Below are positions 8,220 through 17,428 of a stretch of DNA of 64,000 bases, in pieces (position 1 is the first letter of the stretch; each line of letters opens with the position of its first letter). Under the pieces are notes generated by a model. It worked only from the letters and a program-made list of their open reading frames with translations. It was not told the origin of the DNA and did not search any database. A program made the translations under genes and the position numbers. The stretch is from the NCBI GenBank assembly GCA_045648205.1, contig JAZRNM010000030.1, positions 62,001-126,000 on the forward strand, read 5' to 3'. The stretch comes from SIG440 sp045648205 (GTDB lineage: Bacteria > Bacillota > Clostridia > Monoglobales > Monoglobaceae).

Positions 8220-9059
8220 ATGAACAACCAAAATCTCAAACTTTCTGCCGCAAACATCCGCAAAATGGCTCTTGAAGCAATTCACAGCGCCAAATCGGGA
8301 CATCCCGGCGGTTCACTTTCGGCGGCTGACATTGTGACATATCTTTTTATGTCAGAAATGAATATCGACCCGCAAAATCCAAAAAATCCCGACCGTGACA
8401 GATTTGTCCTTTCAAAAGGTCACGCAGCGCCAGCACTCTATGCAGCATTGGCTGAACGCGGTTTCATTCCGAAAGAAGATATGAAAACCTTCCGCAATGC
8501 CGAAAGCTATCTTCAGGGGCATCCTGATATGAAAGGTGTTTCAGGAGTTGATATGTCAACGGGCTCACTTGGTCAGGGCATAAGTGCTGCTTGCGGAATA
8601 GCAATGGCAGGCAAGCTTGACAAAAAGGATTACAGAGTTTTCTCAATCTTAGGTGATGGCGAGTGTGAAGAAGGTCAGGTTTGGGAGGCGGCAATGTTTG
8701 CAGCACACTACAACCTTGACAATCTCACAGTTTTCCTCGACTTCAACACTCTCCAGATTGATGGTGACATCCGAGAAGTTATGAACCCAACACCCTTTGA
8801 CAAAAAGTTCGAAGCATTCAACTGGAATGTACTCACAATTGACGGTCACAACTTTGACGAAATCAAAACCGCAATCGAAAATGCGAAGGCTTGCAAAGGT
8901 AAGCCCACAATAATCATTGCAAACACCGTCAAAGGCAAAGGCGTGTCATTTATGGAAAATCAGTGCGGCTGGCATGGAAATGCTCCCTCTGACGAACAAT
9001 ATGAGATTGCAGTTTCAGAGCTTGATGAATACATAAAATCTTTAGGAGGTGTTTGCTAA
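8220..9059 (+). CDS. Transketolase, N-terminal (pyrophosphate-binding) subunit
   Basis: 279 residues. Half of a split transketolase, active only with the next gene product; moves two-carbon ketol units in the non-oxidative pentose phosphate pathway. Thiamine diphosphate and metal binding is shown by GDGECEEGQVWEAA, and the N-terminal signature by SAKSGHPGGSLSAADI and SKGHAAPALYA. The ATG at 8220 has GGAGG 11 nt upstream; the longer reading frame would overlap the yitT end and adds unrelated residues. The stop TAA at 9057-9059 shares one base with the ATG of the next subunit. Confidence 0.95.
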   Translation: MNNQNLKLSAANIRKMALEAIHSAKSGHPGGSLSAADIVTYLFMSEMNIDPQNPKNPDRDRFVLSKGHAAPALYAALAERGFIPKEDMKTFRNAESYLQGHPDMKGVSGVDMSTGSLGQGISAACGIAMAGKLDKKDYRVFSILGDGECEEGQVWEAAMFAAHYNLDNLTVFLDFNTLQIDGDIREVMNPTPFDKKFEAFNWNVLTIDGHNFDEIKTAIENAKACKGKPTIIIANTVKGKGVSFMENQCGWHGNAPSDEQYEIAVSELDEYIKSLGGVC

Positions 9060-10003
9060 TGTATACTATCGGTGAAAAAAAGGCAACCCGTGAAGCATAT
9101 GGTGCAGCCCTGGCAGAATTTGGTTGCGACGAAAGAATTGTTGTCCTTGACGCAGACCTTTCAAAGTCAACAAAAACCGACTCCTTCAAAAAGGTTTATC
9201 CTGAAAGATTCATAAACGCAGGCATAGCTGAGGGCAATATGCTGTCAGTTGCGGCAGGTCTTTCCACTTGCGGAAAGGTGGTTTTTGCCAGTTCCTTTGC
9301 AATGTTTGCAGCAGGCAGAGCCTTTGAACAGATAAGAAATTCCATCGGCTATCCCAACCTCAACGTAAAAATTGGCGCAACCCACGCAGGCATTTCCGTG
9401 GGTGAGGATGGTGCAACACATCAGTGTCTTGAGGATATGGGCATTATGCGGACAATCCCCAATATGACCATCATCAACCCAGCAGATGCAACCGAAGCCC
9501 GTCTTGCAGTGAAAGCTGCAATTGACCACAAAGGTCCTGTATACTTGCGTTTTGGCAGACTTGCCGTTCCCACAATCTTTGGTGATGACTACAAATTCGA
9601 AATCGGCAAGGGCGTCAAGTTAGCGGATGGCAATGACCTCACAATAATCGCAACCGGTCTTATGGTTCCATATGCTCTTGAAGCAAAAACAGTTCTTGCA
9701 GAAATGGGAATAAGCGCAAGAGTAATCAACATTCACACCATAAAGCCCATTGATGCTGAAATTATCACAAAAGCGGCAAAAGAAACAGGTGCAATTGTGA
9801 CAGCAGAGGAACACAACATAATCGGCGGTCTTGGTTCTGCTGTTGCAGAGGTTCTGGCTGAAAACTGCCCCGTTCCAATGGAAAGAGTCGGCACCCGTGA
9901 CACATTCGGTCGTTCGGGCGTTCCCTCAAAGCTTTTTGAAATTTATGGTCTTGACACAAAAACAATTGTGGAAAAAGCAAAGGCAGTAATTTCCAAAAAA
10001 TAG
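9059..10003 (+). CDS. Transketolase, C-terminal (pyrimidine-binding) subunit
   Basis: 314 residues. Partner of the preceding subunit. It contains the pyrimidine-binding domain (DADLSKST, INAGIAEGNMLSVAAG with the catalytic Glu, GATHAGISVGEDGATHQ) and the C-terminal transketolase domain (IATGLMVPYALEA, TAEEHNIIGGLGSAV). The start ATG at 9059 overlaps the previous stop (TAATG) and is served by AGGAGGT at 9044-9050 with 8-nt spacing. The split arrangement is common in Clostridia and archaea. A strong terminator follows at 10009-10035. Confidence 0.95.
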   Translation: MYTIGEKKATREAYGAALAEFGCDERIVVLDADLSKSTKTDSFKKVYPERFINAGIAEGNMLSVAAGLSTCGKVVFASSFAMFAAGRAFEQIRNSIGYPNLNVKIGATHAGISVGEDGATHQCLEDMGIMRTIPNMTIINPADATEARLAVKAAIDHKGPVYLRFGRLAVPTIFGDDYKFEIGKGVKLADGNDLTIIATGLMVPYALEAKTVLAEMGISARVINIHTIKPIDAEIITKAAKETGAIVTAEEHNIIGGLGSAVAEVLAENCPVPMERVGTRDTFGRSGVPSKLFEIYGLDTKTIVEKAKAVISKK

Positions 10004-10008
10004 TACAT

Positions 10009-10035
10009 AAACGGTCGCAATCCTGCGACCGTTTT
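10009..10035 (+). terminator. Intrinsic terminator after the transketolase genes
   Basis: Stem ACGGTCGCA (10011-10019) pairs with TGCGACCGT (10024-10032) around a 4-nt loop, flanked by A and T tracts; only four T follow, so some read-through into cysK is possible. Confidence 0.75.
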
Positions 10036-10057
10036 GAATACGAAAGGAGTTTTGACT

Positions 10058-10987
10058 ATGCGAATTTATAGTTCAGTTACTGACCTCATAGGTTCAACAC
10101 CTTTACTTTGTCTAAATAACTATATGTCAGAGCACAATTTATCTGCTAAAATCCTTGCAAAACTTGAATATTTCAATCCTGCAGGCAGCGCCAAGGACAG
10201 GATTGCAAAAGCGATGATTGAAGATGCGGAAAAATCAGGCAAGCTGAAGCCAGGCGCCACAATAATCGAGCCAACAAGCGGCAACACCGGAATTGGTCTT
10301 GCGGCAATTTCAGCTGCAAAGGGTTATCACACAATTTTCACCATGCCTGAAACTATGAGCATTGAACGAAGAAACCTTCTCAAAGCTTATGGGGCAGAAA
10401 TTGTCCTCACCGAGGGCAAGCTTGGGATGAACGGAGCAATCCAAAAAGCCGAGGAACTTGCCCGCGAAATTCCTTTGAGCTTTCTTCCTTCACAATTTGA
10501 AAATCCGTCAAATCCCAAAGCACATTTTGAAACCACCGGGCCTGAAATATGGTCAGATACCGACGGAAAGATTGACGTCTTTGTGGCAGGTGTAGGCACA
10601 GGCGGAACAATCAGCGGCACGGGCAAATATCTGAAGTCTAAAAATCCCGACATAAAAATCATTGCAGTTGAACCCGAAAATTCTCCCGTGCTGACAAAAG
10701 GAACCTCGGGTGCGCACGGGCTTCAGGGAATCGGCGCAGGCTTTGTTCCAAAAGCACTTGACACCGGCATTTATGATGAAGTAATCACCGTAAAAGAAGA
10801 GGATGCCTACCTCACAGGAAAAATCCTCGCCAAAAAAGAGGGCATCCTGGCAGGAATCTCATCAGGTGCCGCACTCTTTGCCGCAACAGAGATTGCAAAA
10901 CGTGAGGAATACAAAGACAAAACCATTGTGGTTCTTCTTCCCGACACGGGCGAAAGATATATGTCAACACCAATGTTTTCAGAATAA
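10058..10987 (+). CDS. cysK: Cysteine synthase A (O-acetylserine sulfhydrylase)
   Basis: 309 residues. PLP enzyme making L-cysteine from O-acetylserine and sulfide, the step after CysE (4776). The PLP lysine is Lys46 in NPAGSAKDR. The substrate loop is TSGNTGIGL, the phosphate cup VGTGGTISGTG, and the C-terminal SSGAA block and the ending LPDTGERYMST are typical. The ATG at 10058 has AAAGGAG at 10043-10049 with 8-nt spacing, so the upstream in-frame ATG at 10034, which lies in the terminator tail, was rejected. The gene is apart from cysE but on the same strand. It is followed by the MITE-like element. Confidence 0.96.
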   Translation: MRIYSSVTDLIGSTPLLCLNNYMSEHNLSAKILAKLEYFNPAGSAKDRIAKAMIEDAEKSGKLKPGATIIEPTSGNTGIGLAAISAAKGYHTIFTMPETMSIERRNLLKAYGAEIVLTEGKLGMNGAIQKAEELAREIPLSFLPSQFENPSNPKAHFETTGPEIWSDTDGKIDVFVAGVGTGGTISGTGKYLKSKNPDIKIIAVEPENSPVLTKGTSGAHGLQGIGAGFVPKALDTGIYDEVITVKEEDAYLTGKILAKKEGILAGISSGAALFAATEIAKREEYKDKTIVVLLPDTGERYMSTPMFSE

Positions 10988-11015
10988 CAGAAATTCAGAA
11001 AGTGCTTCATCAAAA

Positions 11016-11250
11016 GGCCTCCTCATATAGGGAGAAATCAATTTTGACATAGAATTAAATCCTTGAAACACATCGTGTTTCAAGGATTTTCATTTGCTGT
11101 TCAAAATGACATCGTCACTTGAAACAAAGCATTTTGAATGTTGAACAAGTAAAAAACGCAGGCAATCCTTTGTGGCTTGCCGAGTATTTTTACGCCGTAC
11201 AACGTCAAAATGCAAAGTTTCAAGTTGGTTTATCCCTATATGGGGACGCC
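11016..11250. mobile_element. MITE-like element with imperfect terminal inverted repeats
   Basis: 235 bp between the convergent ends of cysK and dut with no coding capacity. The ends 11016-11041 and 11225-11250 are inverted repeats: 22 of 26 positions agree, with the core CATATAGGGA shared. A second inverted pair lies inside: 11118-11137 and 11205-11224, identical except for a central AAA/TTT. There are also two local hairpins (11057-11090 and 11100-11138). The nested architecture is that of a miniature inverted-repeat transposable element. No clear target-site duplication is visible, and the right end directly touches the dut stop codon. No transposase is in the window. Confidence 0.7.
11057..11090. 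terminator. Bidirectional hairpin, likely terminator for cysK
   Basis: A perfect 15-bp stem (11057-11071 with 11075-11089; core CCTTGAAACAC / GTGTTTCAAGG) with a 3-nt loop, A-rich before and T-rich after. It lies inside the MITE-like element and probably serves both converging genes. Confidence 0.7.
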
Positions 11251-11757
11251 TTATTTACTCGTACTTCCGAACCCACCGTTTCTGATTTCAGTTGCATCAT
11301 CGTCGACAGTAATGCCATATTCCACAAACACACCCTGGGCAAAAGCATCTCCTCTCTTGATTGAGATAGTTTTGCCATCTTTTGAATCATTTGTAATCTT
11401 AATAAAAATATGTCCCTCATTGTCTGAAAAATAATAATCACTGTCAATAATCCCAACAGTGTTATTAAGCTGAAGTCTGTATTTAAATCCCAGACCGCTG
11501 CGGGGATAAATTTTGAGCACCCAGCCCTCATCAATCTTCACTCTGATTCCGGTTGGCATCTTAACAGACTCTCCCGGTGCCAAAGTAACATCTTTCACCG
11601 CATAGAAATCATAACCTGCCGACCCGCTCGTGGCACGTTTTGGCAGTCTTACGACATCAAAAGCATCATAAACACCAACCGCCGTATCAAATGCATCCGC
11701 CCAGCCAAGAACAAACTTCTCACGGCTGACCTTTTCAAACTTTGCAATCCTTTTCAT
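11251..11757 (-). CDS. dut: dUTP diphosphatase
   Basis: 168 residues. Hydrolyses dUTP to dUMP, keeping uracil out of DNA. All five trimeric dUTPase motifs can be followed: SAGYDFYA (residues 46-53), PRSGLGFK, GIIDSDY, IKRGDAFAQG and the C-terminal P-loop-like NGGFGSTS. About 35 extra N-terminal residues precede motif 1, longer than the minimal enzyme. Its start overlaps the end of the upstream glucosyltransferase gene (ATGA), with GAGGAG 8 nt upstream. Last gene of the long minus-strand run starting at rlmB. Confidence 0.95.
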   Translation of the reverse strand: MKRIAKFEKVSREKFVLGWADAFDTAVGVYDAFDVVRLPKRATSGSAGYDFYAVKDVTLAPGESVKMPTGIRVKIDEGWVLKIYPRSGLGFKYRLQLNNTVGIIDSDYYFSDNEGHIFIKITNDSKDGKTISIKRGDAFAQGVFVEYGITVDDDATEIRNGGFGSTSK

Positions 11758-12881
11758 TTTCTTTTCTCCTCTTTTTTCTTGATTAATTCAACTACGAAAT
11801 CAACGAAATCCCTTGTAGCATTAGGTTTTCCGAGAAAGGCAACACATTCTCTCATATTTTTGAGTCTTACCTCATTATTGAACATATGATAAAGAGCCTC
11901 ATCCACAGGAAATGTGGAGCTTGTTTTAAGTGCCGCTCCGTTATTCAGGAGGAACTCAACATTTCTGTCCTCCTGCCCCGGAATTGGATTTGCCATAATT
12001 ATCGGAAGCCCTTTAGCCAGAGCCTCACTTGTGGTAAGTCCGCCCGGTTTTGTTATAATACAATCTGCCGCATCCATAAAAGTGTCAACCTGGTCCGAAA
12101 ATCCATAGTTATAGATTTTGTGTCTGAGCCGCATATTGTCAATTCGCCTTTTTAATCGTTCGTTGTTGCCACACACAGAAACAATCTGAAAATCCAGGTC
12201 GGAAGAGTCAAGCTTTTTGACCATTGTTGCTATTTTTCCATATCCCATACTTCCGCTCATAACAAGAACAGTCCTCTTGTTTTCAAGCCCAAGCAAAGTC
12301 CTTGCCTCTTCATTGTTCATTTTTTTGCTGAACTTGGGGTTAATGGGAATTCCTATGGGCAAAATCTCGTCTTTTAAAATTCCTTTTTTCTCCGCCTGAT
12401 TATTGAGAAGTTCACTTGCCGTGATATAAAAATCCATCGGTGCATCCTCCCAATACGGATGCATCGTGAAATCTGTAATAACCCCCACCGTCTTTGTTCC
12501 AGCCTGAAGTTCACTTGCCACGCGGCTGACCATAATCGCCGCAAAAACGTGAGTACATATGATTACATCAGGCTCATAGCTTTCCACAAATTTAATCAGT
12601 TTTCGGGCCAGAATACTGTTCAGGAACTTCACCAGAACACTGTCATGACTATCCTGATCACGTTTTTCAAGCATTCGGTATCCCTTGCCATAAACCTTGG
12701 GAAGTCTTTTGGTTGAAACAAGATAACCTTGAGAAACGGTTTCCTTTAAAACAGGTGTTATATACTCAAATGCATCAATGCTGAGTGCATCAACCCCAGC
12801 CGCCATCAGATTATCGCAAAGCACCTTTGCAACCTGATTATGCCCTTGCCCGGCAGTAACGGTAAAAATCAAAGCCTTCAT
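11754..12881 (-). CDS. UgtP/MGDG-synthase-like diacylglycerol glycosyltransferase
   Basis: 375 residues, GT28 family. The N-terminal MGDG_synth domain starts with FTVTAGQGHNQVA. The C-terminal Rossmann domain has VLVMSGSMGYGK and the nucleotide-sugar pocket ITKPGGLTTSEALAKGLP followed by NPIPGQEDRN. Members include B. subtilis UgtP, which makes mono- and diglucosyldiacylglycerol as membrane glycolipid and lipoteichoic-acid anchor. No signal peptide; a peripheral membrane enzyme. It lies 19 nt after addA and overlaps dut by 4 nt. The donor sugar and the number of additions cannot be read from sequence. Confidence 0.88.
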   Translation of the reverse strand: MKALIFTVTAGQGHNQVAKVLCDNLMAAGVDALSIDAFEYITPVLKETVSQGYLVSTKRLPKVYGKGYRMLEKRDQDSHDSVLVKFLNSILARKLIKFVESYEPDVIICTHVFAAIMVSRVASELQAGTKTVGVITDFTMHPYWEDAPMDFYITASELLNNQAEKKGILKDEILPIGIPINPKFSKKMNNEEARTLLGLENKRTVLVMSGSMGYGKIATMVKKLDSSDLDFQIVSVCGNNERLKRRIDNMRLRHKIYNYGFSDQVDTFMDAADCIITKPGGLTTSEALAKGLPIIMANPIPGQEDRNVEFLLNNGAALKTSSTFPVDEALYHMFNNEVRLKNMRECVAFLGKPNATRDFVDFVVELIKKKEEKRK

Positions 12882-12900
12882 TTCTATACATCTCCCTCTG

Positions 12901-15900
12901 TCATTTTATCGGGACAGCTACACCGCAATCCAAGAAATAAAGATAACACTCATCCACGTCCTTCTGGAGAATTTCTTTCAGAGCACGTCGATAATATTTC
13001 ATCTGTGTTTTATATTTCTCCGCAACCCTTTCTGCATCCTGAGGTGTTGCTGCTTTGTCGGTCTTGTAATCCAAAAGAACTACCTTGCCATCATTTTCCA
13101 CAAAGAAACAATCTATTGTTCCCTGAAGGAGTATTTTTTCATTCAAACCATTGCCAAAAATCTCATCCGCACTCTCCTGAGTGTAAAAACTGAATTCCGT
13201 TTCCCGTCTGGCAGCCGATTTAAGTCGCTTTCCCAGGTCGCTCAAAAAGAATTTTGCAACTTTTTCGCAGTTAACAGCATCTGCTTGCGAAGAAGTTATA
13301 ATTTCTTCTCGCTGAAGACTTTCAACGATTCTTTCAACATCATCTGCACCATTTATCCCATTGGGGTCAATCATCTGCATAACAAAATGCACAACCGTTC
13401 CACGTTCTGCACCGGAAATCGGTTCAAGTCCCACCATATCATAAGTCCTGAGAGGTTCAAGCAAAGGCACATAATCTGCTTCCTCAGCTTGCATCCGCTT
13501 AACCTCGCTGACCGACATCTTGACAGGCAAAGAACAGAGTGCCTTGTTTGGATATTCAAATTCCAGACGTTCTTTTATCTCATCAAAGACTTCCTGCTCA
13601 ATATTCTCTTCATTCAAAGTCTTTCCCTCAAAAGAGTGAAGGCCATCCGAAACCTTTTCGGCACCTTCATATAAAAATACCTTTAGTCCAAAATCAAACT
13701 TAGTCTTTGGAATGTTCTCAGCAATTTCACAATATTCCCGCAGCTTCTGAGCATCGGGGTGCAGCATAAACGCCGATGTGAGCCATTCTTTATAGGTGTG
13801 AAGCTTTCTTGCATGAGCTTCGGGAATGTTTCCGTCTTTATCCCACACAGGGTTTTTCCACTTTTTCTCATTCTCCTTGAATGTTGCTGTGATTATCAAC
13901 TTTTCCCTCGCCCTTGTGAGTGCAACATAAAGGAGTCGCATCTCCTCTGAAATCATATCGTTCTTCAGTTTCAATCCAACCAGGGTTTTGGGCAGCGATG
14001 CATATTTTATTCTCATATCAAGGTCCACAAATTCAGCGCCCAGTCCGCCTTGCTCATCCCAAATAACATTCTTTGAAGCATCACGGAGATTGAACTCATT
14101 TGCAGTATTCACCAAAAACACAACCGGAAATTCAAGCCCCTTTGACTTGTGAATGCTCATAATACGGACAACATTTTCGCCTTCACCAAAGACCTTAGCC
14201 GGAGTCATATCCTTTTCCTCGCTCCGCATTGTTTCAATGTAATTCATAAAGCTGAAAAGTCCGCTCATTTTGGTATGTTCAAACTCGGTTGCACGTTCAA
14301 GCAAAACCCTGAGATTTGCTTGCCGTTCTGTGCCGTGTGCCAGAGAACCCACATACGCATAATAGCCATATTCATAATATATGCGAAAAATAAGCTTGTC
14401 AACACCAATATTTTCCGATGCCGCTCTCAGCTTTTCCAACTCTTCAAGAAAAGCTTTTGCTTTTTTCTCGCCATTTTGGGCAGCCACTTTCACCGCATCA
14501 AAAAAGTATCCGCCTTTGTGTGCTTTTCTCATCACAGCAAGTTCAGACGGTTCAAAGCCCCAAATGGGAGAACGCATAACCGCAATAAGCGGAATATCCT
14601 GATACGGATTGTCTATAATCTGCAAAAATGCCATAACCGTCTGAATTTCCAAAGTTCCCAGATAGCTGTGTCCCACCTCGGTATAAACAGGAATTCCATT
14701 TTCCTCAAAGGTCTTTTCAAACACAGATGCAATATCCTTGGTTTTTCTCATAAGCACAACCACATCACGAAATTCAACAGGTCTTGTTGTGCCAAGCTCC
14801 TTGTCAAAAACAGCCATACCGCTGTTTATCATTTCTGTTATCCTTGATGCTGCGACTCTTGCCTCAAGAACATATTTGTCAATCTCCTGCTGGAGAGCAT
14901 CACCATTCTCATCGTGCAAATCTCTGCAAATCATATGAAACTCGGTGTCAAAGCTGGTCATATCTGTGACATCAGGATACTCAGCACCCCGAACAAGGTA
15001 TTCTTCTTCGGTGTAATCAACATCTCCCACCTGGGGCGACATAATGGAGCTGAACACGAAATTAACTGTGTCCACAACGCTCTGGCGGCTTCTGAAGTTT
15101 TTAAAAAGCCTTATAAGATGCCCCTCGCTCTCATCTTTTCCATAAAGATGGTACTTGTCAGAAAACAGTTTGGGCACCGCATTTCGGAATTTATAAATAC
15201 TCTGCTTCAAATCACCAACCATAAACACATTCTTGTTTTCCCGCGAAACCGTTTTAAAAATCTCGTCCTGAATGTTGTTTGTGTCCTGATATTCATCAAC
15301 GAGAATCGCTTCATACTTTTCACGGAGCTTCAGGGCAACCTCGGTTGGCTCTCCTTTTTTATCAACAAGAAGTTTCAGCATTTCGTGTTCCAAATCGTTG
15401 AAGTCCAAAAAGCTCTTCGCCCTTTTCTTCCGTGCATAACACCTTTCAAGCATCAACACCATATTTTTGAGCGTTCTGACAACGGGATAGGTCTTCGCAA
15501 TTCTCTCAACAACCGTTGCCTCATCAACCACAAAACAGTCACAAAGGTCTGAAATTATGTCCTTTGCAACACTTCTCAGATTTTTAATTCTTTCCTGAGC
15601 CTGAAGCACTCTTTCCTCGGGCTTGCGTTTTCCGTTGAGTCTGCCAAACTCAAAGCTATCCACAGCTTCTTTCACCGAAGAGTAGCTATCCGTATCAATA
15701 TGTTCAAACAAACGCTCAATATCGGCAACTTCATCCGCAAAAAAAGTCACATATGGATGGTCCTCGTCCAGTGAGTTTTCAATTTCATATGTAATCTGCT
15801 CATATGTTTTAAGTATCTCATCTCTTGACTGTTCAACCAATCCTCTAAGCTGATTTTTCCACCATTCTCCGCAAAGTTTTCCCGTTTTTGCGGTTTCGCG

Positions 15901-16491
15901 GTAATCCCTCACTGCACCGTTCATCCAGGACACAGGATATGCCATACTTCTGCTGAACCCGTGAAGTCCGAGAATGATTTCTCTCAGGGTGGTATCATTT
16001 TTTATTCCACCATAACCCATAACAAGATTTTCAAAGGATTTATCCTTGTCAATTCTCGCATAAAATCTTTCAAGAATCTCATCAAGAGCTTCTTTTAGGA
16101 TAATTGTGTTTTCAAGTTCCGAAACGATAGAAAAATCAACGGGAATATCCGTCAGGTGTATATTACACTTCAAGGTATTCAGGCAAAACGAATGCACCGT
16201 TGAAATGCTTGAAGAGTGCATAAGCAATCTCTGTTTTTGCAAGTGCTGATTTTCGGGGTTTTCTTTGAGCGCTTTGAGGATTGCCTTTTTGATTTTTTCC
16301 CGCATCTCTCCTGTCGCCGCTTCTGTGAAGGTCAGAACCAACAGTTCATTCACCGAAACACCATCTTTTTGGATGAGCTCAATTATGCGCTGAACAAGAA
16401 CAGCGGTCTTTCCCGAACCCGCTGCAGCTGCAAGCAAAATGTTGCTGTTTCTGTATTCAATTGCCTCCCTTTGTTCATCTGTCCACTTCAC
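12901..16491 (-). CDS. addA: ATP-dependent helicase/nuclease subunit A
   Basis: 1196 residues, the usual AddA length. UvrD-type SF1 helicase with Walker A AAAGSGKTAVLV (residues 21-32), VDEYQDTNNIQ (Walker B), NFRSRQSVVD, MSIHKSKGLEFPVVFL and YVALTRAREKLI. The C-terminal RecB-type nuclease domain has GTIDCFFVENDGKVVLLDYKTD-type residues (Asp, Asp, Lys) around residue 1125. In AddAB it resects double-strand breaks for recombination. Start GTG at 16491, with GGGAAG about 9 nt upstream. AddB normally lies directly upstream of addA; here the upstream gene is an RluD-type synthase and no addB is in the window. Confidence 0.95.
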   Translation of the reverse strand: MKWTDEQREAIEYRNSNILLAAAAGSGKTAVLVQRIIELIQKDGVSVNELLVLTFTEAATGEMREKIKKAILKALKENPENQHLQKQRLLMHSSSISTVHSFCLNTLKCNIHLTDIPVDFSIVSELENTIILKEALDEILERFYARIDKDKSFENLVMGYGGIKNDTTLREIILGLHGFSRSMAYPVSWMNGAVRDYRETAKTGKLCGEWWKNQLRGLVEQSRDEILKTYEQITYEIENSLDEDHPYVTFFADEVADIERLFEHIDTDSYSSVKEAVDSFEFGRLNGKRKPEERVLQAQERIKNLRSVAKDIISDLCDCFVVDEATVVERIAKTYPVVRTLKNMVLMLERCYARKKRAKSFLDFNDLEHEMLKLLVDKKGEPTEVALKLREKYEAILVDEYQDTNNIQDEIFKTVSRENKNVFMVGDLKQSIYKFRNAVPKLFSDKYHLYGKDESEGHLIRLFKNFRSRQSVVDTVNFVFSSIMSPQVGDVDYTEEEYLVRGAEYPDVTDMTSFDTEFHMICRDLHDENGDALQQEIDKYVLEARVAASRITEMINSGMAVFDKELGTTRPVEFRDVVVLMRKTKDIASVFEKTFEENGIPVYTEVGHSYLGTLEIQTVMAFLQIIDNPYQDIPLIAVMRSPIWGFEPSELAVMRKAHKGGYFFDAVKVAAQNGEKKAKAFLEELEKLRAASENIGVDKLIFRIYYEYGYYAYVGSLAHGTERQANLRVLLERATEFEHTKMSGLFSFMNYIETMRSEEKDMTPAKVFGEGENVVRIMSIHKSKGLEFPVVFLVNTANEFNLRDASKNVIWDEQGGLGAEFVDLDMRIKYASLPKTLVGLKLKNDMISEEMRLLYVALTRAREKLIITATFKENEKKWKNPVWDKDGNIPEAHARKLHTYKEWLTSAFMLHPDAQKLREYCEIAENIPKTKFDFGLKVFLYEGAEKVSDGLHSFEGKTLNEENIEQEVFDEIKERLEFEYPNKALCSLPVKMSVSEVKRMQAEEADYVPLLEPLRTYDMVGLEPISGAERGTVVHFVMQMIDPNGINGADDVERIVESLQREEIITSSQADAVNCEKVAKFFLSDLGKRLKSAARRETEFSFYTQESADEIFGNGLNEKILLQGTIDCFFVENDGKVVLLDYKTDKAATPQDAERVAEKYKTQMKYYRRALKEILQKDVDECYLYFLDCGVAVPIK

Positions 16492-16515
16492 AATTTTTCA
16501 CTTCCCGCTTAAAAC

Positions 16516-17412
16516 TCAATCTGCCCTGACAACTTTTCCGTTCAAGTATTCCAATTCCCCAGCAGGCTCCCTGAAATCAAATTCAAGCTTATATGCCCTG
16601 AGCTGCTGAAAATCACGTCTGCCGTTTTTTTGCGCTCCGTACTTAACGTCACCAACCAAAGGCGAACCCAAATGTGCAAAGCCAGCACGGATTTGATGGG
16701 TGCGCCCCGTAATGAGCTGTGCCTCAACCAAGCCATTGTCATCAAGCTTGCGAAAAAGTGTTTCGCAGTGCTTTGCACCCTCCACCGCATTGTCGAAAAA
16801 ATATATTTTCCGCTCTTTTTCATTTTTCAGTGCATAGCCTTCAATTTTACCATTCTGTGGCAACTTCTCAGGGTTTTCAACCATCAGGAGATAAAACTTG
16901 TTTATTTCCCTATTCCGTAGTTTTTCATTGATAATCCGAAGTGCCACAGCATTTTTTGCTGCAACAACAAGCCCTGATGTGTTTCTGTCAATCCGGTTGC
17001 AAAGGCTTGGTGCAAAGGTCGCCTCGTTCTTTGGGTTATATTCTCCCTTTTGAAAAAGATACGCCTGAACCTCGTCAAGCAAGCATCCTTTCTCTCCATG
17101 AACAGAAATCCCCGACGGCTTATCCGCAATCAAAATGTTTTCATCCTCATAAACCACCAAAAGCTCCACTTGTTTTTTCAAAACCTCAGGGATTTCCCTT
17201 TTCTCTTCAAAAAATTCATCGTTTATATAAAGTTCCAGGATATCTCCCTCTTTTAGCTGATAGGCAATATCCTGTTTTTTTCCGTTGACTTTCACTCTCT
17301 TTTTGCGGAGCCACTTGTAAATCATACCCATAGACGCACCAATCAAAAGCTTGGATAAAAACTTATCAAGCCTCTGTCCCGCATCATTTGAGCCGACAAC
17401 AAATTCTTTCAT
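16516..17412 (-). CDS. RluA-family pseudouridine synthase (RluC/RluD type)
   Basis: 298 residues. The N-terminal S4 RNA-binding domain (residues 10-70: GQRLDKFLSKLL, RVKVNGKK) is followed by the catalytic domain with CNRIDRNTSGLVVAAK (catalytic Asp) and LITGRTHQIRAGFAHLGSPLVGDVKYG. It isomerises uridines in 23S rRNA; the exact sites (RluC- or RluD-like) cannot be fixed from the sequence. ATG at 17412; the gene starts 16 nt after the mnmG stop and ends 24 nt before addA. Confidence 0.92.
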   Translation of the reverse strand: MKEFVVGSNDAGQRLDKFLSKLLIGASMGMIYKWLRKKRVKVNGKKQDIAYQLKEGDILELYINDEFFEEKREIPEVLKKQVELLVVYEDENILIADKPSGISVHGEKGCLLDEVQAYLFQKGEYNPKNEATFAPSLCNRIDRNTSGLVVAAKNAVALRIINEKLRNREINKFYLLMVENPEKLPQNGKIEGYALKNEKERKIYFFDNAVEGAKHCETLFRKLDDNGLVEAQLITGRTHQIRAGFAHLGSPLVGDVKYGAQKNGRRDFQQLRAYKLEFDFREPAGELEYLNGKVVRAD

Positions 17413-17428
17413 AATATACTCCGTTTCT

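Noticed and set aside
14149..14847. Plus-strand open frame of 232 codons inside addA
   Set aside because: Antisense shadow of the addA helicase region, with no start signal or recognisable domain.
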